Origin: Aquimarina sp. ERC-38 | Lineage (GTDB): Bacteria > Bacteroidota > Bacteroidia > Flavobacteriales > Flavobacteriaceae | Assembly: GCF_026222555.1 (NCBI RefSeq) | Contig: NZ_CP098511.1 | Coordinates: 2,647,501-2,711,500, forward strand | Length of the DNA: 64,000 nt | Direction: 5' to 3' | Shown here: piece after piece, positions 44,408 through 56,800 of the stretch | Layout: each line of letters opens with the position of its first letter | Numbering within the stretch: the first letter of the stretch is position 1 | Program-made: the position numbers and the translations under genes | The notes under the pieces: model-generated | Databases searched by the model: none | What the model saw: the letters and a program-made list of their open reading frames with translations, nothing else | Told to the model about the DNA's origin: nothing

Positions 44408-47400
44408 ATGCTAAAAGCATTACTAATTCGAACCTGTTATAAAAGCTTTCTATTTATAACATTACTTGTAGCGAACGTATTTTTTTCGTCTGCTTTTGCT
44501 CAAAATCAACCTTTCTTTAAAAACGTTACCCCTGTAAATAACGCGGTAAATGTCTCTATAAATGATTTTCAAATTAATGTGGAAATTGTAACTCCTCCTA
44601 ATTATGAATTAGATTTTAGGACATTGGCAGGAAATGTTAATTTATATGAAATTAACGATCAGGGAGAATTTCTAATTCCTTCTAACTCCAATGATACCGG
44701 TGGGGGAGACGCTATCACTTTAACACCTATCAATAGGTTAAAGGAGTTTACTAAGTATATATTTAGAATAACCAGCGGATTACAGGCAAATAGAATTGGT
44801 AATATAAATGATCGTTTATCATTTTTACCTTTTGAATCTACTTTTGAAACCGGCGAAGCTTCTTTTAAAAGTTCTACGGACCGGGATCTGTCTAACGTTT
44901 CTTTTACTAAAGTATCTGGTACAGCACTTGGTGATGGAACACTAAATCAAAGATTTTCCAGCTTAGCTATTGGTCCTGATGGTAGATTGTATGCCAGTAC
45001 TATTGGAGATTTTCAATCGGATGGGCAAATTTACCGGTGGGATATGTTAGCTGATGGTACATTGTCTAACTTAAAAATTTTTTCACCGGATTTAAAAGGT
45101 TCGATACATCCGGTTACCGGAGTTCCCAGTTCTGATAACAGATTAATTATAGGACTTACCTTTGACCCTAACTCTAATCGAAATAATCCGGTTGTGTATG
45201 TTACCCATAGTGAAGCTTCTATTACTAATGGTCCCGAATGGGACGGGGTGCTTACCAGGTTAAGCGGACCTAATTTTTCTCAGGTACAAGATATTGTTAT
45301 TCATTTGCCTCGTTCAGCCAAAGATCATTTAACAAATAGTATAACTTTTGATAAAGAAGGAAATTTATATATCAGTCAGGGTAGTAATACTGCGGGGGGA
45401 GCTCCTGATCCCAATTGGGCAAACAGGCCTGAAAGATTACTTGCCGCTGCGGTATTAAAGTTAGATTTAACTAAGTTAACTTCCTTACCGCTGGATGCAT
45501 ATACTACAGATAACATTCAAGTTATCAATAGTGCTCCTACCGATGCTATCACCATGAGTGACGGAACCTATAATCCTTATGCTATTAATTCGCCTTTGAC
45601 AGTTTTTGCCTCAGGTATTAGAAATGCTTATGATTTAGTTTGGCATTCTAACGGATGGCTATATATTCCCACTAATGGTACTGCAGGAAATAATTTTAAT
45701 TCTCCTAATACTCCTTCAACCAGTGATTATCCCCTCGCTAAAAGATTAGATCTTTTGACTACCATACCATCGACTCCTTCAGTTCTGGGCGGTGAGACCC
45801 AAAAAGACTGGTTATTTACTTCAAGAGGAGGTTCTTACCATGGTCATCCTAATCCCTATCGGGGCGAGTTTGTTTTGAATAATGGAGGTAAGCCCTATAG
45901 CAATGTATTCGGACAGATCAAAAATGGCTATATTGATGTAAGAAAATATCCCGCTAGCGTAGGTCCGGATCCTAATTATCGTTTGCCTGCATATGACTTT
46001 GACAAAAATAAGTCTCCTAATGGAGTTATAGAATATAAGAGTAATGCTTTTCAGGGAGTCTTAAAAAAGTTATTAATGGTTACCCGTTTTAGTGGGCAGG
46101 ATGATATTATTACTTTAAATCCAACTGCAAACGGTAATATTCAAGAAGTCTATACAGATATTCCGGGGTTACGTGCATTCGATGATCCGTTAGATATTAT
46201 AGAAGATCCCTTAACAGGTAATTTATATGTTTCTGAATATGATAGGGATGGCGACGGACAAGCAGGACTGACATTATTAAGGGCAGATATACCTGCCGCC
46301 ACGGGAGGAAGATTGCGTTTAGATACCAAAGAATTAATTTTTGAAGTTGTCATTAACAATCAGGCTCCTAATACAGAGACAAAAGCAATTCAAGTTACTA
46401 ATTATGGTACACGGGCTGTTTTTATTAATGAGATTGTTATTGAAGGAACTTTTTCAAATCAATTCCAGATTATTGGCGATATACCTTTTATTATTACTCC
46501 GGAACAGACGATTTCTATCGACGTTATTTACCGACCGCAACTTAACCAACAGGATATTGGTTATCAGGACGCAAAATTAGTGATCCGTAGTACAAGTCAA
46601 CCCTCTAACGAATTGGAAATCGGGTTATTCGGTTTAAAGAAGTTAGGACTAGAAGGTTCTCGTGAACCGACCCTACAGGATGTTGTTGATGTGTTAGGAT
46701 ATAATATAGATGTAGGCTGGACCACTTTAGCAAATAATGTAGATCCGGAACTACAGGGTGAAGAAGTACCGGTACAACGCTGGAGAAAACAAGAAGGAAA
46801 AAGTAGGGTAAAAATTACTGCACTAGCCAGGTATTCACCTGCTGAAGAGTTACCATTCGGATGGTATACTGTAACGGATGAAGTCAGAAGATTTGAAGTA
46901 GGTGCCATTGCATCCGGCTTAAGAAATGCTCAAAGGCTTTTTCCTCCCTTAGAAAGAGGAACAGATTTATTTAACCCTAATAATCAAATCTTTGGAATTT
47001 TTCATGAATCTAAATCTTTTAAAAGGTTTAATTATTCGCAAGATGTATACAATACAGGTGGAGTAGCGCATCGTACCCGGGTATATCCGGTAAAAAACAG
47101 GAATGGTGTTCCAGTGCCTAATAGCTTTTTAGTGTTTTTTGAAGATGCTAACAACGGAGACTACCAGGATTATATGTTTTTATTAGAAAATGTCATTCCT
47201 GTTAATGAAGAGATAGAGTATACCTATCAGTTTAATTTCAGAAAACAGGGGGAAGGTACACCTTCGCCTATAGGGTATACAGATGATATAGGATTGCCTT
47301 ACGGTACCCGGACATCAAACGGTAATACATTTACTTTCGGATGGGTAGAACCAGGTACGCTTACCCCAGTTAGTGCAGAGGTAAATGCTAGAGACCGGGA

Positions 47401-50290
47401 TTTAGGTCCGCTTGACGATCAATTATTATCCACTCATTCTGTAGTCGGACATCGTAATAGTCGTATATATCCTCTCAGAGACTGGTTAGTCAAAGTGCCT
47501 AATGGGGCTTATGAAGTTGAAATTAGTGTTGGAGATCCTAATTTTTCCGACAGTAAACATGTCTTTGATGTTAATGACTTAACTATTGTAAACTGGGATC
47601 AGGAAAAGGATAACCCGGAAGGACTAGCTAATTTCGTGAACAGAGGTAATATCTTAGTTACGGATGGAATCGTAAGGTTACGCTTAAATGAAGAAGGCGA
47701 TAATGCTAAAATTAATTATATACGTTTAGCTCCTGTAGACGAAACACTGGTTGCTCCGATTATTAATGTATCTTATAAAGGTGAAGCTTTAGCTGAAAAT
47801 ATCTTTTTAAATAGTGCTGAAATCACTATCTCTGCAACAGCAAGAAGTGCTAACGGATCTATTACCAATTTGGAATATCAAATAGATGGCGGTGCCAGTA
47901 CGGATTATACAGCACCATTTACTTTAGATAAGCCAGGTACTTATAATTTGGAAGTAACCACTATTGATACCTATGGTAATACAACAAAAGAAACTTTTAC
48001 TATTTCTATTATTGGTACTTCCGAAGGAGTTTTAGCCATAGAAAACCTAACTAAAATACCAGGAACTAATCGAAGTTTTCCTGGAGATGATTTCTTTACC
48101 TTCCATAACGTAGGTGTTAAATCCAGCTTTGTTCAGTTGCATGATTCTAATATAATGAGACTTAGCAATACAGGTAGTACACCACTTCAAATTGGTGATA
48201 TTGCTTTTGAAAATAAAGATGATTTTGTTTTTGATTTTGTAGAAAAACCAGGAGAAGCCGATATTCAGTTACCTGTAACCATTGCTCCTAATAAATTTCG
48301 AGATGTGGAAATAACTTTTATACGAACGCGGGGTGATAAAAGTGTAGCACCTTCCGATTGTTTTATAAAATCAAATGCTCTAAACGGTATTCAAACTGTT
48401 ACTTTTAATAGTGCATTTATGAGAAGCCTAGAGGGAGATAACGAATTGACAGCACAGCAGGTTTTTGAATCTTTCGGTTTTCAAAGTAACATGTTAAGCC
48501 TGGTTAATGATCTAGGTACCATTGAGCCGCCTAATCCCAACCCTACAAGGCCTAGTTCTAGCTTTCCTACAGAAGCTAATGTGAATGCCGGTAATGAAGG
48601 AGACTTAATTTTATCTTCTAATTTTGTTCAGGCAGATCCGAGTCAACCGGTAATTGGCTTTCAGTTATCAGCTTTACATGGTCGCGATCGTAATGGAGCT
48701 CGTTTTTTAAAGCCAAATAGCAGAGAAATCGTAGGATCTATGGATTTTACTCACGGAACGCCCTGGTATCAAAGTTTATTACCAAAAAATAATGCGGGAA
48801 ACCTGATAAATTCAGATATAGCAACTAGTATAGAAGGACCTTTTAGGATTGCAATAGCCAATAGATATGCTACTACCGGAGGGAATACTTTAGATAATGA
48901 CCGTCCTGATCTATTGGGAGTGCGAACCTATAAGGTGTATGACAGAAGTGGAAATATTGTTCCTAATGAATATATTGTTGTTCAAGATTTTATAGGAAAT
49001 GGTTGTGGTGCTGCTTCGGCCAACTGTGACTGGAACGATAATGTATTCTATTTTATAAACATAAGACCTGAAATCTTACCATCGGCTACGCAAATTGATG
49101 ATAAAACTGTTCGGTCCAAAGAAGCTTTTTCATACGACATCACTTCTTCTTTCAATATAGGTTTTCCAGGTAATAAATTAAGTTACACCATAGAGGGTGT
49201 AGATCAAGATGTCAATGCATGGTTGGCAATAGATGCAGAACTGGGAATCATTACCGGAGTAGCACCGGATACTATTGACGCAGATGTAGCTTTATTAGTT
49301 AAGGCAACGGACTTAAATGGAAATGAAGTTTCTGCAACTTTTACTTTGAATGTAATTTTAAATCCTGTTGCGGTAGAAGATTTTTATCGGACTAATCGAA
49401 ATATCACCTTGATCATAACAGATTTATTAAATAACGATACGGATCCAAACGGACAGAATTTAAAGATTATCTCTGTAACAAACCCACAGTTTGGGATGGT
49501 AGAATTAAATACGACAAATAATAGCGTAAGTTACATTCCAAGAACGGATTATGTAGGTGATGATGCATTCACCTATACTATTCAAAACGAAAATGGTGAT
49601 ACTGCTACTGCTACGGTAGCGATAGCTGTAGAAAATCCTAACTTACAATTAATAACTTATAATATCGTCAATGCAGATAGCAACGAATTTATAACGGAAT
49701 TAGTAAACGATACGGTCTTAAAGAATAAAGACTATAAAAACATTAAGATAACTATAAAGGCAGTTACCAAACCTGAAATAATTGGAAGTGTAAAATTTAA
49801 ATTGACCGGTCCGATAGAAGAAGTTCGAACTGAAAATACCGTACCTTATCTTTTATTTGGCGACCGGGGAACAAATCTAGTTCAAGGTAAAACGTTAGTA
49901 GAAGGAAATTATATCCTGGAAGGAACTCCCTATAGTTTTAGGTCAGGAAATGGGGTTAAAGGAAGAACAAATACCATGGCTTTCTCAGTTAAAGCAGAAG
50001 ATTCAATAGATGAAAATCCGGATGTAATTAATCCTGAAATAAAAGAAGTATTATTTCCTAATCCTTTGTATAACTACGAAGAAATTACTTTTCTGACTTC
50101 CAAGACGAATATCACAGAAATGTATTTATTTAGCATTAATGGTCTTGAAATTAGATCTTTTAAACCTAAAGATTTACTGGTTACTAATGGTTATGTAATT
50201 CCGGCAATGTATCTGGGATCCGGGGTATATATGCTACAAATAATCAGAAGCGACGGAAGCGAAGAACAGTTTAAAATAATTATTAAATAG
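44408..50290 (+). CDS. Giant secreted multidomain protein with sugar-dehydrogenase-like propeller and T9SS sorting domain (1960 aa)
   Basis: The start is ATG 44408; GTG 44387 would add seven residues. A signal peptide (FLFITLLVANVFFSSAFAQ) comes first. By base position: Ig-like domain 44511-44870. A propeller like PQQ aldose dehydrogenases spans 44890-46300 (AKDHLTNSITFDKEGNLYIS with the His expected as general base, ASGIRNAYDLVWHSNGWLY like the RNPQG motif). Hydin-like Ig 46310-46640; module with RTRVYPVKNRNG and FFEDANNGDYQDYMF 46660-47260; malectin-like 47290-47740; Ig 47740-48020; second Hydin-like and second copy of the previous module 48020-49080; cadherin-like domains 49080-49640; C-terminal sorting domain from about 50040 (LFPNPLYNYEEITF). 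Export by T9SS is expected; substrate and true enzymatic activity are unknown. Confidence 0.85.
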   Translation: MLKALLIRTCYKSFLFITLLVANVFFSSAFAQNQPFFKNVTPVNNAVNVSINDFQINVEIVTPPNYELDFRTLAGNVNLYEINDQGEFLIPSNSNDTGGGDAITLTPINRLKEFTKYIFRITSGLQANRIGNINDRLSFLPFESTFETGEASFKSSTDRDLSNVSFTKVSGTALGDGTLNQRFSSLAIGPDGRLYASTIGDFQSDGQIYRWDMLADGTLSNLKIFSPDLKGSIHPVTGVPSSDNRLIIGLTFDPNSNRNNPVVYVTHSEASITNGPEWDGVLTRLSGPNFSQVQDIVIHLPRSAKDHLTNSITFDKEGNLYISQGSNTAGGAPDPNWANRPERLLAAAVLKLDLTKLTSLPLDAYTTDNIQVINSAPTDAITMSDGTYNPYAINSPLTVFASGIRNAYDLVWHSNGWLYIPTNGTAGNNFNSPNTPSTSDYPLAKRLDLLTTIPSTPSVLGGETQKDWLFTSRGGSYHGHPNPYRGEFVLNNGGKPYSNVFGQIKNGYIDVRKYPASVGPDPNYRLPAYDFDKNKSPNGVIEYKSNAFQGVLKKLLMVTRFSGQDDIITLNPTANGNIQEVYTDIPGLRAFDDPLDIIEDPLTGNLYVSEYDRDGDGQAGLTLLRADIPAATGGRLRLDTKELIFEVVINNQAPNTETKAIQVTNYGTRAVFINEIVIEGTFSNQFQIIGDIPFIITPEQTISIDVIYRPQLNQQDIGYQDAKLVIRSTSQPSNELEIGLFGLKKLGLEGSREPTLQDVVDVLGYNIDVGWTTLANNVDPELQGEEVPVQRWRKQEGKSRVKITALARYSPAEELPFGWYTVTDEVRRFEVGAIASGLRNAQRLFPPLERGTDLFNPNNQIFGIFHESKSFKRFNYSQDVYNTGGVAHRTRVYPVKNRNGVPVPNSFLVFFEDANNGDYQDYMFLLENVIPVNEEIEYTYQFNFRKQGEGTPSPIGYTDDIGLPYGTRTSNGNTFTFGWVEPGTLTPVSAEVNARDRDLGPLDDQLLSTHSVVGHRNSRIYPLRDWLVKVPNGAYEVEISVGDPNFSDSKHVFDVNDLTIVNWDQEKDNPEGLANFVNRGNILVTDGIVRLRLNEEGDNAKINYIRLAPVDETLVAPIINVSYKGEALAENIFLNSAEITISATARSANGSITNLEYQIDGGASTDYTAPFTLDKPGTYNLEVTTIDTYGNTTKETFTISIIGTSEGVLAIENLTKIPGTNRSFPGDDFFTFHNVGVKSSFVQLHDSNIMRLSNTGSTPLQIGDIAFENKDDFVFDFVEKPGEADIQLPVTIAPNKFRDVEITFIRTRGDKSVAPSDCFIKSNALNGIQTVTFNSAFMRSLEGDNELTAQQVFESFGFQSNMLSLVNDLGTIEPPNPNPTRPSSSFPTEANVNAGNEGDLILSSNFVQADPSQPVIGFQLSALHGRDRNGARFLKPNSREIVGSMDFTHGTPWYQSLLPKNNAGNLINSDIATSIEGPFRIAIANRYATTGGNTLDNDRPDLLGVRTYKVYDRSGNIVPNEYIVVQDFIGNGCGAASANCDWNDNVFYFINIRPEILPSATQIDDKTVRSKEAFSYDITSSFNIGFPGNKLSYTIEGVDQDVNAWLAIDAELGIITGVAPDTIDADVALLVKATDLNGNEVSATFTLNVILNPVAVEDFYRTNRNITLIITDLLNNDTDPNGQNLKIISVTNPQFGMVELNTTNNSVSYIPRTDYVGDDAFTYTIQNENGDTATATVAIAVENPNLQLITYNIVNADSNEFITELVNDTVLKNKDYKNIKITIKAVTKPEIIGSVKFKLTGPIEEVRTENTVPYLLFGDRGTNLVQGKTLVEGNYILEGTPYSFRSGNGVKGRTNTMAFSVKAEDSIDENPDVINPEIKEVLFPNPLYNYEEITFLTSKTNITEMYLFSINGLEIRSFKPKDLLVTNGYVIPAMYLGSGVYMLQIIRSDGSEEQFKIIIK

Positions 50291-50898
50291 TAATTTTAAA
50301 CACTTATCAACCATCTTAGGAAATACGAATGATAAAGTTGATTTCTTCATCATATAATGAAAATAGCATAAGTCCTTTTTTAAATTTTATTCAAGGTAAT
50401 AAGACTTTAAATTCAACCTGGGAGTACATAATTTTACACTAGCCATAATTTATTTGATCTTTAGTTAGATCGTATAAAAGGTCATCTTTATAAAATAGTA
50501 TCTTTTATATTTAATTAAGATAATTTTAAGTATTTAAACTTTGGTAAACCTAGTAATTTCAATTTATTTATCTCTGATTTTACGACTTTACCGTAATGGG
50601 TAGGTGGTTTAATTTATATAATTGTAAGTTTTCGACTTTTTTATTGATTATATCGTATGTTTTTTATTAAAATTAAAAATTTTTGGTAAATCTCATTATC
50701 TAAGAGTGGAGTATTGTTTTTAATATTATTTTTACAAAATATTACCCCTAAGGTTTAAAACCTTAACATATATACGTTTTTACTTCAGCGGTAAACTTCA
50801 CAATTCGTCGGGTGCTATTTCTTTATTCAAGAGATAATTAATTTATAGATTTACTAATAGTTAATTTTAAAATTTAACTGGACAACTTTATTAACAAC
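50291..50898. other. Intergenic region between the two giant genes, with a 17-bp palindrome
   Basis: The 608 AT-rich bases hold no convincing ORF and no clear terminator. A perfect palindrome taaggttt-a-aaacctta lies at 50749-50765, about 130 nt before the second giant gene, and could be an operator. Both giants thus seem to have their own upstream regions. Confidence 0.5.
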
Positions 50899-53800
50899 AT
50901 GAAACATTATTTTACTCTTCAAAAAAAAGTTAGCTTTTTTTTAGTAGTATTAGCATTATTGGGAACCTGTTTTACAGGAAATGCTTTTTACTTTCAAGTA
51001 TCAGGAACAGAACCGGATATTGATCCTTTTCTTGAACCGGTAAAGATTAATTTTGCAACACTTTCTGACAATACTCGGGAGGATTATTTGCTGGATGCGG
51101 GATTAGCTTTCGGTTTAAAAGAAAATGGCTTAACTTACGGTTGGTTGTCCGGTCAAGACTCTATTCCTAAAGATTTTACACGAAATACAAGAAACCGTAA
51201 TTTAGAAAACGTTGATTTCCTTAGAAATACCTTAATCCATATGCAGTATGGAGATGTTGGAGGAAGCAATGGACTTCGGGAAGAAGGGTTTTGGGAAATT
51301 GAAATAGCAAATGGAGTTTACCAGGTGATGGTAAATGTAGGGGATCCGTTTTTTGATAATCCGGGTACCGAGCCTTCTCATACTTTAAACGCAGAAGGAA
51401 TTAGCTTGGTAAGTAATCAGACACCTATTGGTCCTCAAGCTTCTAATAGTCGATTGTTCTCCGGAGGGTCTTTGGTAGAAGTTTTAGATGGAAAACTTAC
51501 CATTGATGCTAAGGGAGGTTTCAATACTAAATTAAATACCCTGGAAATTGTTAGAATCAGTCCGTTCTTTAAAAATGTTACTCCAGCTGATATTACGAAT
51601 GATGTAGCAATTAATGATTTTCAAATCAATATAGAGATCGTAACTCCCAGTGGTTATGAACTTGATCATACGACATTAGCAGGTAATATCAATCTTTATG
51701 AAGTTACTGAAGAAGGAGAATTCTTAATTCCTTCCAATGCAAATGACACCGGAGGTGGTGATGCCATAACGCTGACACCTATTAATAGACTCAAAGAATT
51801 TACTACTTATGTTTTCAGGTTAACAAACGGTTTGGAAGTAAACAAAACGGGAGATTTATCAGTTAGAATACCTTTTTTACCATTTGAATCCAGATTTACC
51901 ACAGGTGAAGCTAGTTTTAGAAGTGCTACAAACCGGGATCTTTCCGGAGTATCTTTTACAAAAGTTTTTGGAAACGAGTTAGGAGAAGGTACGGAGAACC
52001 AAAGATTTTCAAGTCTTACTATTGGTCCGGATGGTAAATTATATGGAAGTACAATTGGCATTATAAATTCTGTTGGCAATTTTATTTCTGGTGGTAAAAT
52101 TCATCGCTGGGATATGGCGGCAGATGGTACTTTGTCCAATTTAGAAATTTTATCACCTGAACTATCCGGAGCGGTAAACCCTGAAACCGGAATCGTACAC
52201 AATAATAACAGATTAATTATCGGTCTTGCTTTTGATCCGGCCTCTACGGCTGATAATCTTATTGCGTATATAACCCATAGTGCAGCTTCCATTTCAAATG
52301 GTCCTACCTGGGATGGAATTCTTACTCGCCTTAGCGGACCTGATTTATCTCAAGTAGATAATGTAATTATTAATTTACCCAGGTCGGCTAAAGATCATTT
52401 AACCAATAGTATTGCATTTGACGAAACTGGAAATTTATACATTAGTCAGGGAAGTAACTCTGCAGGAGGTGATCCTGATGAAAACTGGGTAAACCGACCG
52501 GAAAGATTACTAGCTGCTGCAGTTTTAAAATTGGATTTTACAAAATTGGGTGCGTTACCCTTAGATGCCTATACTACTGATAACATAGCTGTAATCAATG
52601 AAGCTCCTTCGGATGTAGCAGTAATGAGTGATGGTACCTATAATCCATATGCAACTAATTCTCCTTTGACCATATTTGCATCAGGTATTCGAAATGCTTA
52701 TGATTTGGTTTGGCATACAAACGGATGGTTATACGTGCCTACTAACGGTACCGCAGGAAATGGGGTAACTTCTCCTAATTCGCCATCTACTGCAGATTAC
52801 CCTTTAGCAAAAAGAATTGACCAACTGGATTCCTTATCTTTTGTGCCCGCTCTTAGGGGAGGGGAAACCCAAAAAGACTGGCTATTTAATACGAGAGGTG
52901 GTTCTTATCACGGACATCCTAACCCGTATCGTGGTGAGTTTATACTAAATAACGGAGGAAAACCTTATAGCGGAGTTCCCGGACAGTTAGAAGATAATTA
53001 CGTGGATGTAGCTAAATATCCGGACACTTTAGGACCGGATCCTAATTATAGAAAAGCTGCTTATGATTTTGGTATTGGGAAGTCTCCAAATGGTGTAATA
53101 GAGTATAAAAGTAACGCCTTTGAAGGATTATTGACACATCTGATTTTGGTTACCAGATTTAGCGGTCAGGATGATTTATTAATTCTTAATCCTACGGCCA
53201 ATGGCGAAATTCAGGAAGTTTATACTGATATTAAAGGATTACGGGCTTTTGATGATCCTTTAGATCTAATTGAAGATCCGAAAACAGGTAATATTTACGT
53301 TTCTGAGTATGATAGGGGTGGTGATGGTACAGCTCGTTTGACTTTATTAAGGGCCGATGTACCCGCCACAGAAGGACCTAGACTACGAATTGCCAAAGAT
53401 GAATTAATCTTTGAAGCTGTAATCAATAATAATGCACCAAATATTGATACGCAGGTATTGGAAATTACTAATTTCGGAACAACTCCGGTACTATTTTCTG
53501 ATATTACCATTGAAGGTAACTTTAGTGATCAATTTGTATTAGGTAGAGAAATACCTGCTGAAATTGCTGCTGGTGAAACGGCAAATCTTGAAGTTATTTA
53601 TATTCCTACATTAGACGCTACAGACTTAGGATTTCAAGATGCTACCTTAGTTTTAAATAGTAACAATACAGAAGCCTCCCGAATAGAAATAGGTCTTTAT
53701 GGTTTAAAGAAAAGAGGTTTTGCTTCAGTTCGTGAACCGGCTTTACAAGATATAGTTCGAGTGTTAGGTTATAATGTAAATGTAGGTTGGGATACCTTAG

Positions 53801-56800
53801 AAAGTTCAACGAGTGCTGACCTGGTAGGTGAAGAGGTTGCTATTCAAAGATGGCAGAAACTTCCTGAAGCCAGTCGGGTGCGAATTACCCCACTTGCCCG
53901 CTATTCTCCTCAGGAACTACTACCTTTTGGATGGTACACTTTTGTAAATAATGTAGAACTTAATGAAGTTGGTATTATTGACGAAGGAGTCGCTAATGCC
54001 CAAACCTTATTTCCGGAATTAAGTAGTGGTAGCACTTTGTTTAATCCCCGGGAAAATATTTTTGGAATATATACGGAATCTAATTTCTTTAACCGGTTTA
54101 ATTATACTCAGGATATTCTAAATACCGGAGGGGTTAGTCATCGTACTCGGGTATATAAAGCAAAAGATAGGCTAGGGGCCATTATCCCTAATAGTTATCT
54201 GGTTTTCTTTGAAGATGCTACTAACGGTGATTATCAGGATTACGTATTTCTATTAGAAAATGTCATTCCAATTCCCGAAGGATTTGACTATACATATCAA
54301 TTTAACTTTAGAAAAGGAAACGTAGGCGGAGCATCGCCTGCTAATTATATTGATGATATCGGTCTGCCTTTTGGAGCCCGACAAACGGCGGAAGGTTTAC
54401 TTTCGTACGGATGGGTACAACCCGGTACAAGTACTCCGGCAGCTGCCAGAGTTAATACTAGAGACCGAGACACTGGTGAAAATGATAATCCATTAACCTC
54501 AACTATGAATATCATAGGTCATCGTGATGGTAACAGATATCCATTAAGAGATTGGATTGTTACCTTACCCAATGGTTTTTACGAATTGGATTATAGTCTT
54601 GGAGATCCTGAATTTACCGATAGTAACCATGCCTTAGATGTGAATGGCGAACCAATAATCAGCTGGAATCAAATTGCTCAAGGTGCGGATACAACTCCTG
54701 GTTTCTTTGGAAGAGAAAGAATCGAAGTAACCGATAGTATCGTACGAATTTCTCTGAATGAAGCAGGGTTTAATGTAAAATTGAATTACCTACGTTTCGC
54801 CCCAATCGATTCCAGGTTAATTGCACCTAGCATTACTGTTCTTTATGACAATCAGGAAACTGATGAAACGAATTTTACCAATCAGGTGCTTATTTCACTA
54901 CAGGCAATTACACAAAATAGCGAGGGTAGCATCACCAGTATTGAATATATTTTGGATGATAATGATAATGAAATTTATCAGGATGCTTTTATCGTAAATG
55001 AAATAGGAATTCATACGTTGGAAGTAACTGCCTCCGACTCCTTTGGGAATACTGCTGTATCTACCGTAACTTTTTCGGTAAATCAAATTGATAATGGAAT
55101 ACTGGAAATAGAGAATTTAACAAAAATTCCAGGTACAAATACCGCTTTTCCAGCAGATGATTTTTATACGTTCCATACCATGGCAGATCTTGGACCTAAT
55201 GGTGCAAAAGTTAGTGATCAAAATACCATGCGACTACATAATACCGGGGAAGAAACGATGTTTATTACCGCACTTAATTTTGAGGATACATCCGTATATG
55301 AAGTTGCCTTTTTAAACCGGGCAGATACTATTGACTTACCAATAGCCATAGATTCCGGTTCTTTTCTAGATGTACAATTAACCTATATTCAAAATACCGG
55401 AACCAGAGATATTTATAAACAACAATTGCAAATTGTTTCTACGGCAATTACAAATGCCATACAGGAAGTGACATTAAGCGGAGCTTATATGTTACGGCCG
55501 GAAGGAGGTAATGAGATTACAGCTCAAGAAGTATTGGAAGCATTTGGTTTTCAAACTACCATGTTAAGTATTGTCAATGATCAAGGAACAATAGTACCAC
55601 CAAATAACAGACCTTTTAGACCAAGTTCTAATTTCCCAACAGCAGAGAATATAAATTTGGGTTATGAAGGTGATTTAATACTTTCTCCAACATTTGTTCA
55701 GGCGGATCGTAGCAAAGTAGTAAGAGGTTTTCAATTAGCTGCATTTCATGGGGTATCCCGTAATGGGGCCAAATTTGTGAGGCGTAATTCTGCTAATATA
55801 GTAGCAGGAATTAATTTTACACATGGATTACCCTATTATCAAACCTTGTTGCCCAAGGATAATAGTGGAACCGTCATTAATACGGATTCTGCGGGAACTA
55901 TCCAACGCCCATTTAGAATAGCAGTTGCTAATAGTTATTCAACAAGTGGAGGGAATAATCTTATGAATCGACGACCTGATTTATTAGGTGCAAGAGTATT
56001 TAAAGTAATTAATAAAGACGGGGAAGTGGTTCCTAATGAATATATCGTAATTCAGGATTTTATCGGAAATGGTTGTGGAGCAGGTTCTGCTAATTGTGAT
56101 TGGAATGATAATATATTTTATTTTCAAAATATACGGCCGGAAGTATTGCCGTCAAGTACAACAATTGAGGATGTAACGCTTCGTCCGGGTGGTACTTTTA
56201 CCTATGATATTTCTTCTTCGTTTAATATTGGTTACCCTGGTAATAAATTAAATTATTCTTTTGGCGGTAATCCGGAAAATATACCGGATTGGTTAGTTAT
56301 AGATGCCGGAACCGGTGTAGTCAGTGGTACACCCCCTTTAACAACTAATTCTGATTTTGAGGTTGTTATTGTAGCAAGAGACCTTAATAATATTGAAGTA
56401 AGTTCAAGGTTTACCATAGGATTTGAAAACACCTTAGTTGCCACATCAGATCAATATATAATTGATTTTGAAACAGAACTGATGTTATCCGATCTGTTGG
56501 CAAATGATTTTGATCCAATGGGTGAAGAATTGAACATCATAGCAATCACCAATCCCGAAAATGGAATAGCAACATTAGATTCTTTAACAAATACGGTAAC
56601 CTACACACCCACTATAGGTTTTGTAGGAATAGATACTTTTGAATATACCATTCAAAACCAGTCAGGCCTGGTCGATATTGGATTAGTAGAAATTACTGTT
56701 GAAGAACCGGTAGTAAGAATAGAAACAGTTACCTTACTTAATGTAGCTAATAATGAGGTTATTGCTGTGCTAAATTCAGATACGGTAATAGAAGAGAGTG

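Noticed and set aside
46597..46908. Antisense ORFs of 60-100 codons inside the giant genes and elsewhere
   Set aside because: They lie opposite strongly supported coding frames, have no domain signals or ribosome sites, and follow from codon bias of the true gene.
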